Shown piece by piece: positions 28,719 through 38,932 of a stretch of DNA of 64,000 nucleotides. This DNA is from Crocinitomicaceae bacterium (GTDB taxonomy: Bacteria; Bacteroidota; Bacteroidia; Flavobacteriales_D; Crocinitomicaceae), in assembly GCA_018402525.1 (NCBI GenBank), contig JAGYIR010000011.1, positions 186,001 through 250,000 of the forward strand, given 5' to 3'. Numbering within the stretch: position 1 is the first letter of the stretch; each line of letters opens with the position of its first letter. Made by a program: the position numbers and the translations under genes. The notes beneath the pieces were generated by a model. That model saw only the letters and a program-made list of their open reading frames with translations. It was not told the origin of the DNA and made no database searches.

Positions 28719-28833
28719 CGCCCTCATATAGCAAAGGACTATATGTTTATGTCGTAAACCTAGTAAACAAAACGACTTTTATTTATTTCTTTCGAGCTTA
28801 CAGGTTACTCGAAATACAAATGATTAAGCCAAC

Positions 28834-30621
28834 ATGGCAAAAAAAGAACAAACGCAGGGAACTGCAGAATTTGATTGGGATGCATTAGCATTAGACGGTT
28901 ACTCACAAGCACAACGAGCAGAATTTTCTGATCGATATGCTGAAACTCTTAACGCAATTGCAGAAAGAGAAGTAGTTGTAGGTACTGTTATCTCAATGAA
29001 CAAAAAAGAGGTTGTTGTAAACATCGGATCTAAATCTGAAGGTGTTATTCCAACCAGTGAATTTCGTTACAATCCAGATTTAAAAGTTGGAGACAAGGTT
29101 GACGTTTATGTAGAGACGCAAGAGGACAAATACGGTCAACTAGTTGTTTCGCATAGAGTTGCACGTGTTCACAGCGCATGGATTAAAGTGAATGACGTAT
29201 TGCAAACTGGTGAGATTATTACTGGATTTGTAAAATGCAGAACGAAAGGTGGATTGATTGTTGACGTATTTGGTTTAGAGGCTTTCTTACCAGGTTCTCA
29301 AATTGATGTGAAGCCAATTCGTGATTACGACGTTTACGTTGGTAAAAACATGGAGTTCAAAGTTGTTAAAATCAACCAAGAATTTAAAAATGTTGTTGTA
29401 TCTCACAAAGCGCTTATTGAAGCAGAGCTTGAGGAACAAAAGAAACAAATTATCTCTGGTCTTGAAAAAGGTCAAGTATTGGAAGGAACAGTCAAAAACA
29501 TCACTTCTTATGGTGTATTCATCGATTTAGGTGGTGTTGATGGACTTGTACATATCACTGATTTGTCTTGGGGACGTGTTAACCACCCAGAAGAAATCGT
29601 TGAATTAGACCAAAAATTAAATGTTGTAATTCTTGACTTCGATAACGATAAGAAAAGAATTGCATTAGGATTGAAACAACTACAAGCTCATCCTTGGGAT
29701 GCACTTAGCGCTGACACAAACGTTGGTGACAAAGTGAAAGGTAAAGTTGTTGTCATGGCAGATTACGGTGCATTTGTTGAAATCGCTCCAGGTGTTGAAG
29801 GATTGATCCACGTTTCAGAAATGAGCTGGTCTCAACACTTGCGTTCGGCACAAGATTTCTTAAATGTAGGAGATGAAGTTGAAGCAGTTGTTTTGACATT
29901 AGATCGTGAAGAGCGTAAAATGTCACTTGGTATCAAACAATTAATGCCAGATCCATGGGAAGCGATTGAAGGTAAGTATGCTGTGAAAACACAACACACT
30001 GCTAAAGTTCGTAACTTCACTAACTTCGGTGTTTTTGTTGAATTAGAAGAAGGGGTTGATGGATTAATTCACATTTCTGATCTTTCTTGGCAAAAGAAAA
30101 TCAAACACCCATCAGAATTCTGTAAGGTAGATGATATGCTAGATGTTGTTGTATTGGAAATAGACCGTGAAAGTCGTCGTATTTCTCTTGGACATAAACA
30201 ATTGGAAGAGAATCCATGGGAAGTTTTTGAATCTACTTTTACAGAAGGTTCTACGCACCAAGGTACAATTACTGAAAACAAAGACAAATCAGGAATCGTT
30301 TCTTTACCTTATGGCTTAGAGGGAATCTGTCCTGCTCGTCACATGAGAAAAGAAGATGGTTCTAACGCACAAGTGGAAGAAACATTGGATTTTGTTGTGA
30401 TTGAATTCAATAAAGATTCACGTAAAATCGTAGTTTCTCACACGAGAACTTTTGAAGAAGGTGATGATAAACCAACTGGTGGAGCTTCCAAAGAGAAATC
30501 TAAAGGAGGATCAGCTTCATCAAGTGCAGTAAATGCAGTTAATAAAAATTCTGAAAAATCTACATTAGGTGATTTAGATGCTTTGGCTGAATTAAAAGAA
30601 AAAATGGACAAAGGAAATTAA
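28834..30621 (+). CDS. rpsA: 30S ribosomal protein S1
   Basis: 595 residues with six S1 RNA-binding motifs, as in canonical S1. The later repeats are the clearest: GTVKNITSYGVFIDLGGVDG, GKVVVMADYGAFVEIAPGVE and AKVRNFTNFGVFVELEEGVD, each ending in the HISDLSW-type strand; repeats 1 and 2 are more diverged and repeat 6 (GIVSLPYGLEGICP) is degenerate. S1 helps mRNA bind the 30S subunit; in Bacteroidota, where Shine-Dalgarno sites are rare, it is expected to matter for AT-rich leaders. The acidic/Ser-rich tail is lineage-typical. Monocistronic between two terminators. Confidence 0.95.
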   Translation: MAKKEQTQGTAEFDWDALALDGYSQAQRAEFSDRYAETLNAIAEREVVVGTVISMNKKEVVVNIGSKSEGVIPTSEFRYNPDLKVGDKVDVYVETQEDKYGQLVVSHRVARVHSAWIKVNDVLQTGEIITGFVKCRTKGGLIVDVFGLEAFLPGSQIDVKPIRDYDVYVGKNMEFKVVKINQEFKNVVVSHKALIEAELEEQKKQIISGLEKGQVLEGTVKNITSYGVFIDLGGVDGLVHITDLSWGRVNHPEEIVELDQKLNVVILDFDNDKKRIALGLKQLQAHPWDALSADTNVGDKVKGKVVVMADYGAFVEIAPGVEGLIHVSEMSWSQHLRSAQDFLNVGDEVEAVVLTLDREERKMSLGIKQLMPDPWEAIEGKYAVKTQHTAKVRNFTNFGVFVELEEGVDGLIHISDLSWQKKIKHPSEFCKVDDMLDVVVLEIDRESRRISLGHKQLEENPWEVFESTFTEGSTHQGTITENKDKSGIVSLPYGLEGICPARHMRKEDGSNAQVEETLDFVVIEFNKDSRKIVVSHTRTFEEGDDKPTGGASKEKSKGGSASSSAVNAVNKNSEKSTLGDLDALAELKEKMDKGN

Positions 30622-30642
30622 TCCTTCATCCTCAAAATACGG

Positions 30643-30675
30643 AAAGGGCTTCAGGAAACTGAGGCCCTTTTTTTT
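30643..30675 (+). terminator. rho-independent terminator after rpsA
   Basis: GGGCTTCAG and CTGAGGCCC pair around a GAAA tetraloop (one T-G), with flanking AAA/TTT and eight or more T. Confidence 0.92.
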
Positions 30676-30773
30676 ATAACATTAACTGAAGATTGTTAAT
30701 CGTAAACTTTTATCAAAAAAAAAATCTGAACTTTCTCTTCGAGTAATTGTACCTTTAAGAAAATAATCATTTT

Positions 30774-33700
30774 ATGAAGAATCCTAGACACTACACCTTA
30801 CTGTTAATACTATTTTCATTCGTTCTGCTTTCCAATAAATGCGAGAAAAAAGAAGATTCACCAGTTACTGAAACCATCATAGAAACAACAGATATGGAAG
30901 AAAAAATTGTGTACACGTTCAACGGCAGTTACGAAGATTTATGGAAAAAAGTTGATTCGTTAGAAAATATCGGACTGTATCAATCTGCACTTGACGTCGT
31001 AGATGTGATTTTTACTGCTGCTCAAAAAGACGAGAATTCTCCCGAAGTCATAAAAGCGATTATTCACAAAATGAAATTCAGTTCGTACATCAAAGAAGAT
31101 GATTACGTACGCGCATTAAACGAATTAAGTTCGCTAGCGCAGAAGGAAGTATTTCCACTCAAACAACTTGTTCACTCCGTTACAGGAGAGGTATATTCCC
31201 GCTATTACAGTCAAAATCGTTGGAAATTTATCAATCGAAGTGCGACTGTCAATTTTGAAAATAACGATATCCGCACCTGGGATCTTACACACATCAATAA
31301 TGAGATCAATAGGCATTATTTTCTTTCTCTCGCAGAAACGAATAAATTGCAGCGTGTAGATATCACCGACTTCAGTGAAATCCTTATGTACAGTGAGAAT
31401 TCTATTGAGTTACAACCTACCCTATTCGATTTTCTTGCCAACCGAGCTCTTACGCATTTTAGTAATTCGGAGACGTCACTCATTCGACCAGCAGATAAAT
31501 TTGTGATTGAAGGGAAAAACTATTTCGGTTCCAACGCTGGTTTTCTAACTGTCAACACAGACTCAAACGATTCGCTTTCCAATTATTTACATGCAGTGAA
31601 AATTTACAAAGAATTAACGCAATTTCACCTTAACGACAAAGACCCGTCAGCACAAGTCGATCTTGAACTGCGAAGACTTCAATTCGCTTACACACATATT
31701 ACCGACGAAGCAAAGGGTGAATGGTATATTTCCTCACTAGACAAGCTCGCTGAGAAACATGCAAATCACTCGAGCTCTTCAAAAATCAATTACAAACGAG
31801 GACTTTATTACCAAGAACGTGGAAATACCTATTCGACATCCAATTCTGAGGTAAGATGGGAATTAAAGAAAGCTGTTGAATTGTGCGATGAAAGCATGAA
31901 GAAATATCCCAAATCTTTCGGTGCACAACAGTGTAAATCCCTTAAGCAGAACATACTTTCCAAATCCATAGATTTCACTGCGGCATCAGCATATTTACCA
32001 AATAAAAAAGGTAAATTATTGGTCAGTTACAAAAATGTGGATAGCCTTTACTTTCGGATTTTTAAAGCGGACTGGGATGTCTTTATGAACAGACAACTTT
32101 ATGGTGAGGAACTTATGGCGGCAATGTTGAAATATGACGCTACACATGAATGGTCAGTAAAACTAGACGATCCGAAGGATTACCAAAATCATACCACCGA
32201 AATTCTACTTCCCGAAAATGAATTGGGTCATTATTTTATACTGGCTTCTGCTTACAGCGATTTTAGATTAGTCAAAAACAACATCGTATACAGTTCTTTC
32301 TGGTCGACCAATCTAGGATTTACACAGCGTAACAATAGAGATGGTTCCGTTGGCGTTGCTGTATCAGACCGAGCGACAGGTAAACCTTTAAAAAACGTGA
32401 GAGGGACAGCGCTTCTTCAAAAGTACAATTACACCACCCGACGCTACGAAATAAAAACACAAGAATCGTATAATTCAGACGACAAAGGAATGTTTACTGT
32501 TGTTCCAAAGAAGGAATCGCGCTCGATTTATATTGAACTAAAGAATGGTAATGATGTCTATAACAATGGTTCACAACTGTACCAATATTATAGACGAGAA
32601 CAGCCGAACAGTGAATATTTAACAACACATTTCTTTACAGATAGAGCAATCTATCGTCCCGGACAAACAATTCATTTCAAAGGAATTATATTAAAGCACT
32701 CGGGCGAATCACATGACATTGTTACGAATCACTCTTCTACAGTGACCTTATACGATGTCAATCATCAGAAAGTCGCAGATTTGCAGCTCACCACCAATGA
32801 ATATGGAACTTTTTCCGGAACCTTCACCGCACCTATGGGGGTATTGAATGGTAGAATGACGCTTCAAGATACACACGGTAGTCACTCCTTTTTGGTGGAA
32901 GAATACAAACGTCCGAAGTTTGAAGTGGCTTTTACACCAGTGAAAGAATCGTACAAACTTGGGCAAAATATAAAAGTTGAAGGAAATGCAAAAGCCTATG
33001 CAGGATCAGTAATTGACGGAGCAAAAGTAAGTTACCGAGTGACACGAAGTAGCTATTTCCCAAGTTGGGTCTACTACCGCTGGGGTTATTATCCTCAAGG
33101 AGGTTCAAATGTCGAAATCACCAATGGTGAAGTCACCACAGATGAAACGGGGAAATTCACCATCAATTTTGATGCAAAATCAGATGCTTCTATTCCAACC
33201 AAGTACATGCCTAACTATTCGTATACAGTAACGGCTGATGTCACAGATATCAATGGAGAAACACGCTCTGCATCTCAAGTCGTGACGGTTGGAACCACGG
33301 CAATGAATTTATCGTTGTACATTCCTAACAAAATTGACAAAAGCGACAAGCACAAGTACCCAGTTTCAACAAGCAATTTGAACGGACAAAAGATAGGTGC
33401 TCAGGGGAAAATTGTCGTTACTAAATTGATCGAACCAGATCGTGTTTATAGAGCTTCGTTGTGGCAGCAGCCGGATATGAAACGTTTTTCTCAAGCAGAG
33501 TTCAGCCAACTTTTCGAGAACGATCAATACGACAAAGAGGCTGACGTTACACAACTGAAAAAAGGCGAACAAGTACTTTCTAAAACGTTTGATACATCAA
33601 AAGAAGACAGTATTTCATTGAAGGGATTTAGCAGCTGGACAACTGGACGTTACATCGTTGAAACAACAGCTTTAGATACATTTGGTATCGAAGTAAAGGA

Positions 33701-36700
33701 AGTTCAGTACATCACACTTATTGATAAAAAAAGTGATACCGCTCCAACGAAAGAATTATGGACAGCAACCGCACTAAAGAGCTATTGCGAGCCTGGAGAA
33801 ATTGCTCAATTCCTAATTGCCTCGGCCGCAAAGGACGTTTCTGTACTTTATGAAATTGAACGTAAAGGTAAAGTTGTACATTCAGAAATTATTCAACTAA
33901 ACGAATCACAGAAGTTAATTTCCCTACCAATTAAAGAAGAGGACCGAGGTAATGTAACTGTTCACTTCAGCACAGTTAAATTTGAACGCTCTTTCAGCGA
34001 AACATTCACCGTGACCGTCCCCTTTAGCAACAAACAGCTTGACGTTCAATTTGAAACATTTAGGGACAAACTTCTTCCAGGTAGTAAAGAAGAATGGCGC
34101 ATTCGTATCAAAGGACCAAAAGGAGAAAAGGTAGCTGCCGAAATGCTTGTTGCCATGTACGATGCTTCCTTAGATGCCTTTGCAGGAAATTCTTTTGGAC
34201 TTTATCCTTACACTTCCAATTATTCGTTCGGAGGAAGATCAAGCAGTTGTTTCTCTTCAGCATATAGTCAAAAATATGGACCTTATTGGAATGATTATGA
34301 TGGATTGCCGCATATCCAATACCCAACACTGAACTGGTTCGGATTTGAAGATTATTACAATTCATATTACTATCGATATGGAGATTCTCCGGGAGGCGCA
34401 ATGGAACTCGAAGAAGTGTCAATGACGATTGATGGTAATAGAACGCGAAACAAAAAATCCAATGAATCGCCATCCCCTGTTTCTGGGTTCGCTATGGAGG
34501 ACATAAAAGACGCAGAGGAAGAACAAAGTATGGAACGCGCAGAAAACCTCCAGCAGTCTAGTGATAAAAAGGATATGTCCAATGGCGATTTAGGAAAAGT
34601 ACAGGTCAGAACCAACTTAAACGAAACGGCCTTCTTCTACCCTCACCTGTCGACAGATGCCAACGGAGATGTACTCATTAAATTCACTATACCTGAGGCG
34701 TTGACAAAATGGAAATTCATTGGATTGGCGCACACCAAAGACCTAAAAATTGGATCAATTCAGGAAGAAGTCGTTACGCAAAAAGAATTGATGGTTCAAC
34801 CAAATCCTCCTCGATTTATGCGTGAAGGCGATCAGATGACTTTCTCTGCCAAAGTTTCCAACTTATCGGAAGAAGACTTGGATGGAACTGCTCAATTATT
34901 TCTCTTCGACGCTGTAAGCATGCAGCCTATTGATCATTTGTTCAACAACGCAACTACACCGATCAATTTCAGTGTCAAAAAAGGGCAAAGCGCTCCACTG
35001 ATGTGGAATATCTCCGTTCCTGAAGGTGTTGGAGCTGTGACTTACCGCGTGGTTGCGCAAGCTAAAAACCATACCGACGGTGAAGAAATGGCTGTTCCGA
35101 TCCTATCCAATCGAATGTTGGTGACAGAATCCTTGCCGTTACCAAGCAAAGGAATTGGCACCAAAACGTTTAGCTTCTTGAAGCTGCTCGAAAGTGGAAA
35201 TTCAACATCGATCAAGCACCATAAAGTGACATTGGAATACACGTCAAATCCTGCATGGTATGCAGTTCAAGCAATTCCATACATGATGGAGTACCCGTAT
35301 GAATGTGCAGAACAAACGTTTACACGTTACTATTCAAATGCGATCGCATCTAACATTGTCAATTCCAGTCCCAAAATTAAGCAGGTCTTTGAAAGCTGGA
35401 AAACAAGCAGTCCAGATGCCTTTTTATCGAACTTGCAAAAAAATCAAGAGTTGAAATCTGTGATGCTGGAAGAAACACCTTGGGTACTGGATGCTCAGAA
35501 TGAAAGTGAACGCAAAAAACGCGTAGCACTGCTCTTCGATTTGAATAAAATGGACAATGAACTTGCCGCAACCATTCGCAAGCTGGAGAAAATGCAAGTG
35601 TCCAACGGAGGATTTCCTTGGTTCCCTGGAATGCCTGAAAGTCGCTACATTACGCAACATATCATGACTGGAATGGGTCACCTTGATAACCTTGGAATTA
35701 AAAACGTTCGCGAAGACAAAAGCGTGTGGAAAATGGTCACAAAAGGGATAAACTACCTCGACCAACGTCTACTTGAAGATTATAAGTGGGTAAAGAAGCA
35801 CGCTCCAAATTACTTGAACGAGCAACACATTGGTGAATATCAAGTGCAGTATTTGTATGCACGTAGTTACTTCAAGGACATTCCAATGGATAAAAACACC
35901 AAGGAAGCGTTCGACTATTACCAACAACAAGCAGCGACCTATTGGACAAAATTCTCAATTTACAGTGAGGGAATGATTGCGCTTCAAGCAAAACGATATG
36001 ACAATCCGACCTTGGCTGTGGCAATTATGAAATCCTTGAAGGAGAGAGCTTTGGTTGACGATGAATTGGGTATGTACTGGAAAGACAATGCCGCTGGTTA
36101 TTACTGGTATCAAGCTCCAATTGAAACACAAGCATTGCTCATCGAAGCATTTGACGAGGTTACTGATGATCAAACAACCGTGGAAGAATTGAAAGTTTGG
36201 CTGTTGAAGCAAAAGCAAACCACCGATTGGAAAACCACAAAAGCGACAGCGGAAGCATGTTACGCGTTATTGCTAAAAGGAACATCTATTCTCGAAAACG
36301 ATGAACAAGTGGAAATTAGAGTTGGAGGGAAACTGTTGGATCCATCATCATTTGGAACTCCTGTTGAAGCAGGAACGGGTTACTTCAAAACTTCTTGGAG
36401 TGGAAATGATATCACCCCAAGCCTTGGTAATATTAGTGTAACGAGAAAAACAAAAGGTGTTAGCTGGGGAGCAATGTATTGGCAATATTTCGAAGACTTA
36501 GATAAAATTACGACGCACGATACACAATTGAAACTGAATAAAAAGCTATTCATTGTCAAAAATACCGCTGGTGGACCTGTTATCTCTCCTATTTCAACGA
36601 CGACAAAACTAAAAGTGGGTGACAAAGTAAGAGTGCGCATTGAATTGCGAACAGATAGAAATATGGAATACGTCCACATGAAAGATATGCGCGCAGCGGG

Positions 36701-36944
36701 ATTTGAACCTGTGAATGTAATTTCTCGCTACAAGTGGCAAGATGGACTCGGCTATTATGAAAGCACAAAAGATGCTGCAACCCATTTCTTTTTCGATTAT
36801 CTCCCAAAAGGAACTTATGTTTTTGAATACGATATTCGAGTAAGTCATGTCGGGCAGTTTTCGAACGGTGTTGCAACCATTCAGTGCATGTATGCCCCTG
36901 AGTTTACTTCTCATTCAGAAGGTATCAAGGTGAAAGTGGAATAA
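30774..36944 (+). CDS. alpha-2-macroglobulin family protein (MG2/thioester)
   Basis: A 2056-residue exported protein. The N-terminal hydrophobic stretch ends in LLSNKCEKKE, which may be a lipobox although Lys before Cys is unusual. Order: helical N-terminal region (about 40-400), MG-type beta domains (MG2 signature TDRAIYRPGQTIHFKGI near 620), an A2M core with EALTKWKFIGLAHT near 1310, and a thioester-containing alpha/alpha toroid with CAEQ at residues 1511-1514 (YPYECAEQTF), matching the CxEQ thioester motif, then a C-terminal receptor-binding-like domain. Bacterial A2Ms are thought to trap attacking proteases in the periplasm. A repetitive acidic insert with VSGFAMEDIKDAEEEQSMER near 1245 may be a bait-like loop (inference). 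No PBP1C gene is adjacent. Confidence 0.92.
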   Translation: MKNPRHYTLLLILFSFVLLSNKCEKKEDSPVTETIIETTDMEEKIVYTFNGSYEDLWKKVDSLENIGLYQSALDVVDVIFTAAQKDENSPEVIKAIIHKMKFSSYIKEDDYVRALNELSSLAQKEVFPLKQLVHSVTGEVYSRYYSQNRWKFINRSATVNFENNDIRTWDLTHINNEINRHYFLSLAETNKLQRVDITDFSEILMYSENSIELQPTLFDFLANRALTHFSNSETSLIRPADKFVIEGKNYFGSNAGFLTVNTDSNDSLSNYLHAVKIYKELTQFHLNDKDPSAQVDLELRRLQFAYTHITDEAKGEWYISSLDKLAEKHANHSSSSKINYKRGLYYQERGNTYSTSNSEVRWELKKAVELCDESMKKYPKSFGAQQCKSLKQNILSKSIDFTAASAYLPNKKGKLLVSYKNVDSLYFRIFKADWDVFMNRQLYGEELMAAMLKYDATHEWSVKLDDPKDYQNHTTEILLPENELGHYFILASAYSDFRLVKNNIVYSSFWSTNLGFTQRNNRDGSVGVAVSDRATGKPLKNVRGTALLQKYNYTTRRYEIKTQESYNSDDKGMFTVVPKKESRSIYIELKNGNDVYNNGSQLYQYYRREQPNSEYLTTHFFTDRAIYRPGQTIHFKGIILKHSGESHDIVTNHSSTVTLYDVNHQKVADLQLTTNEYGTFSGTFTAPMGVLNGRMTLQDTHGSHSFLVEEYKRPKFEVAFTPVKESYKLGQNIKVEGNAKAYAGSVIDGAKVSYRVTRSSYFPSWVYYRWGYYPQGGSNVEITNGEVTTDETGKFTINFDAKSDASIPTKYMPNYSYTVTADVTDINGETRSASQVVTVGTTAMNLSLYIPNKIDKSDKHKYPVSTSNLNGQKIGAQGKIVVTKLIEPDRVYRASLWQQPDMKRFSQAEFSQLFENDQYDKEADVTQLKKGEQVLSKTFDTSKEDSISLKGFSSWTTGRYIVETTALDTFGIEVKEVQYITLIDKKSDTAPTKELWTATALKSYCEPGEIAQFLIASAAKDVSVLYEIERKGKVVHSEIIQLNESQKLISLPIKEEDRGNVTVHFSTVKFERSFSETFTVTVPFSNKQLDVQFETFRDKLLPGSKEEWRIRIKGPKGEKVAAEMLVAMYDASLDAFAGNSFGLYPYTSNYSFGGRSSSCFSSAYSQKYGPYWNDYDGLPHIQYPTLNWFGFEDYYNSYYYRYGDSPGGAMELEEVSMTIDGNRTRNKKSNESPSPVSGFAMEDIKDAEEEQSMERAENLQQSSDKKDMSNGDLGKVQVRTNLNETAFFYPHLSTDANGDVLIKFTIPEALTKWKFIGLAHTKDLKIGSIQEEVVTQKELMVQPNPPRFMREGDQMTFSAKVSNLSEEDLDGTAQLFLFDAVSMQPIDHLFNNATTPINFSVKKGQSAPLMWNISVPEGVGAVTYRVVAQAKNHTDGEEMAVPILSNRMLVTESLPLPSKGIGTKTFSFLKLLESGNSTSIKHHKVTLEYTSNPAWYAVQAIPYMMEYPYECAEQTFTRYYSNAIASNIVNSSPKIKQVFESWKTSSPDAFLSNLQKNQELKSVMLEETPWVLDAQNESERKKRVALLFDLNKMDNELAATIRKLEKMQVSNGGFPWFPGMPESRYITQHIMTGMGHLDNLGIKNVREDKSVWKMVTKGINYLDQRLLEDYKWVKKHAPNYLNEQHIGEYQVQYLYARSYFKDIPMDKNTKEAFDYYQQQAATYWTKFSIYSEGMIALQAKRYDNPTLAVAIMKSLKERALVDDELGMYWKDNAAGYYWYQAPIETQALLIEAFDEVTDDQTTVEELKVWLLKQKQTTDWKTTKATAEACYALLLKGTSILENDEQVEIRVGGKLLDPSSFGTPVEAGTGYFKTSWSGNDITPSLGNISVTRKTKGVSWGAMYWQYFEDLDKITTHDTQLKLNKKLFIVKNTAGGPVISPISTTTKLKVGDKVRVRIELRTDRNMEYVHMKDMRAAGFEPVNVISRYKWQDGLGYYESTKDAATHFFFDYLPKGTYVFEYDIRVSHVGQFSNGVATIQCMYAPEFTSHSEGIKVKVE

Positions 36945-37122
36945 AGTTCACGTGTTAAATTTTTATTGGATAGTAGGGAAAACACCAACTAAATGAACAT
37001 TTGTTATGTTTGGATGAATAATTTATGCAATAATTATTTAGTTAATGTAATAGATTTGTGCAACTAATTAGAAAAAGTAAGCGTCTAGCAACTATTAAAG
37101 ATTTACTTATACTGCACAACCT

Positions 37123-37476
37123 ATGAATCGTTTGATACTATTATTACTCGCAGTCTTGGGGAGTTCTGCCCTTTACGCCCAAGAAAAATCGACTACTGAA
37201 TTAAAATTATCGAAGACTGAGTCCAATGGAATTCAAGTCTATGAGGCACCTGGAAATAAAAATCCTGGAGCCACACCAATTCAAACGCCAGCCGAACGAA
37301 CAATAAACGATTGGAATTTGGAAGAATGTGAAAACGCCTTGTATTATCTTGACTTGAAAATTGAAAAGTCTAAAGAGTACGAAGGAGAGCCGGAAGTTGA
37401 ACAACGGAAACATTACGAAATCCAAAGGCAAGCTATTTTAGCACGCATTCAAGTACTATCTAACACTACAAAATAA
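37123..37476 (+). CDS. small secreted protein, unknown function
   Basis: 117 residues with a signal peptide (MNRLILLLLAVLGSSALYAQ). The mature part has a disordered Pro/Thr-rich section (APGNKNPGATPIQTPAE) and then a helical, Glu/Lys-rich C-terminal segment (WNLEECENALYYLDLKIEKS onward). No family is recognised. It ends one base before the start of the large T9SS-exported protein, so the two are probably co-transcribed and it may act in the same export or adhesion process. Confidence 0.72.
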   Translation: MNRLILLLLAVLGSSALYAQEKSTTELKLSKTESNGIQVYEAPGNKNPGATPIQTPAERTINDWNLEECENALYYLDLKIEKSKEYEGEPEVEQRKHYEIQRQAILARIQVLSNTTK

Positions 37477-37477
37477 G

Positions 37478-38932
37478 ATGAAATCACTACTATTACTCGT
37501 GTCAATTTTGTTATTCAGCGGAATTGCACATGCACAACTTACGGCAAATGGAAACTCTGGTGTTACAACCACGGCGTATACAAATGGAGCTCCAAATGAT
37601 CCAATTTATATCTGGTGTGCCGATGGACTTTTAAATAACACCGCTAGTTTAACTGCAACTCCAACTTCAGGTACAGGGCCTTTTACATTTGATTGGTTCT
37701 TTCACAATGAAGTCACTTCATCTTGGGTCAGTTACTCATCTTCATCGGGAGCGACTTCAACAATTTCTAATCTGCCAAGTGATGGTTATCGGGTTCAAAT
37801 ATATGACAATGGTGGAAATCTAGTTGGTTGTTACATTGCTTGGGTTTGGAACATGAATTCTGAAGTTACCGCAAATCAAACACCATCGGCGTGTGATGCA
37901 ACGAATTTATCCGGTGCGATTAATGTCAATGGATCGTTCACGTATTACAATCCTCCACCTCCTGAATCAATTATCGATGCCAACACTGAAATTACAGTTT
38001 GTTTTTCGGCGAACCATACATGGGTTTCTGATTTGGCGTTTTATTTGGTCGGGCCAACATCCTGCGGCAGTCCAACTATACTGCTTTCACCAAACCCAGG
38101 GGCGATAGGCCAAGGCACAGTTTGTAATTCTGGTGATAACGTAAATAACTTGTGTTTCACAACCTCACCTGCTGGAAACCTAGACGTTTGTAATCCTGCA
38201 CCATCAACCTTATCAGGTACGTATAGCAGCTATGGACCGGCAAATACCCCTATAAATTGGGCACCTCTTTTTGGTTGTAACGCTGCTCAAGGTGGTTGGG
38301 CCGTACAAATTTATGACTGTATTGGATTAGATGTCGGTGCATTGACAAATGCCAACATTTCATTCTCCAACCTTGCTACTTCTTGTGGCTCCCCATCAAC
38401 CATTAATTATACTTCAGGTGCAATTAACTCAGCAATTAACGATAACTCTTGCTCTGCCGCAACTGCTTCAATTTTTCAGGTTCCAATTACCCCAAATTTA
38501 ACAACTCCGATTACCATTAATGCAAGTACGTCTTATTTGTGGACATCAAACCCAGTTGTTGCGATCCCTAACGCAAGCACTAGTTTAACTCCAGCAGTTT
38601 CAGGATTGCCAACCGGAAACACAACATTCTATTTGACAGCGACAATAGGTTATGCAGGTGTGAATTGCACGAATATTGATTCAACCTCATTTACAAACAC
38701 ATGTTGCTCTGTAACAGCAGACGCTGGAAATGACTACTCATTTTGCGCATCAGGTGTAGCACAATTAGGAACACCAGCGGTACCAGGAATGACTTATTCA
38801 TGGTCACCGACTACAAACTTGGATGACCCAAACATTGCACAGCCAACCGCTACAATTGGCAGCGTAGGATTCGACAGTGTATACATTGACTGTCACAAAT
38901 GTATTGGAAGGAGGCTGTCAAGATACCGATGA
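37478..38932 (+). CDS. adhesin fragment 1: signal peptide and P-like domain
   Basis: 484-residue open frame. Starts with the signal peptide and runs through the P-like and Ig-like regions to ATIGSVGFDSVY, after which it reads a few out-of-frame residues and stops. Cys-rich with many Ser/Thr/Asn residues, as in secreted Bacteroidota proteins. Confidence 0.75.
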   Translation: MKSLLLLVSILLFSGIAHAQLTANGNSGVTTTAYTNGAPNDPIYIWCADGLLNNTASLTATPTSGTGPFTFDWFFHNEVTSSWVSYSSSSGATSTISNLPSDGYRVQIYDNGGNLVGCYIAWVWNMNSEVTANQTPSACDATNLSGAINVNGSFTYYNPPPPESIIDANTEITVCFSANHTWVSDLAFYLVGPTSCGSPTILLSPNPGAIGQGTVCNSGDNVNNLCFTTSPAGNLDVCNPAPSTLSGTYSSYGPANTPINWAPLFGCNAAQGGWAVQIYDCIGLDVGALTNANISFSNLATSCGSPSTINYTSGAINSAINDNSCSAATASIFQVPITPNLTTPITINASTSYLWTSNPVVAIPNASTSLTPAVSGLPTGNTTFYLTATIGYAGVNCTNIDSTSFTNTCCSVTADAGNDYSFCASGVAQLGTPAVPGMTYSWSPTTNLDDPNIAQPTATIGSVGFDSVYIDCHKCIGRRLSRYR

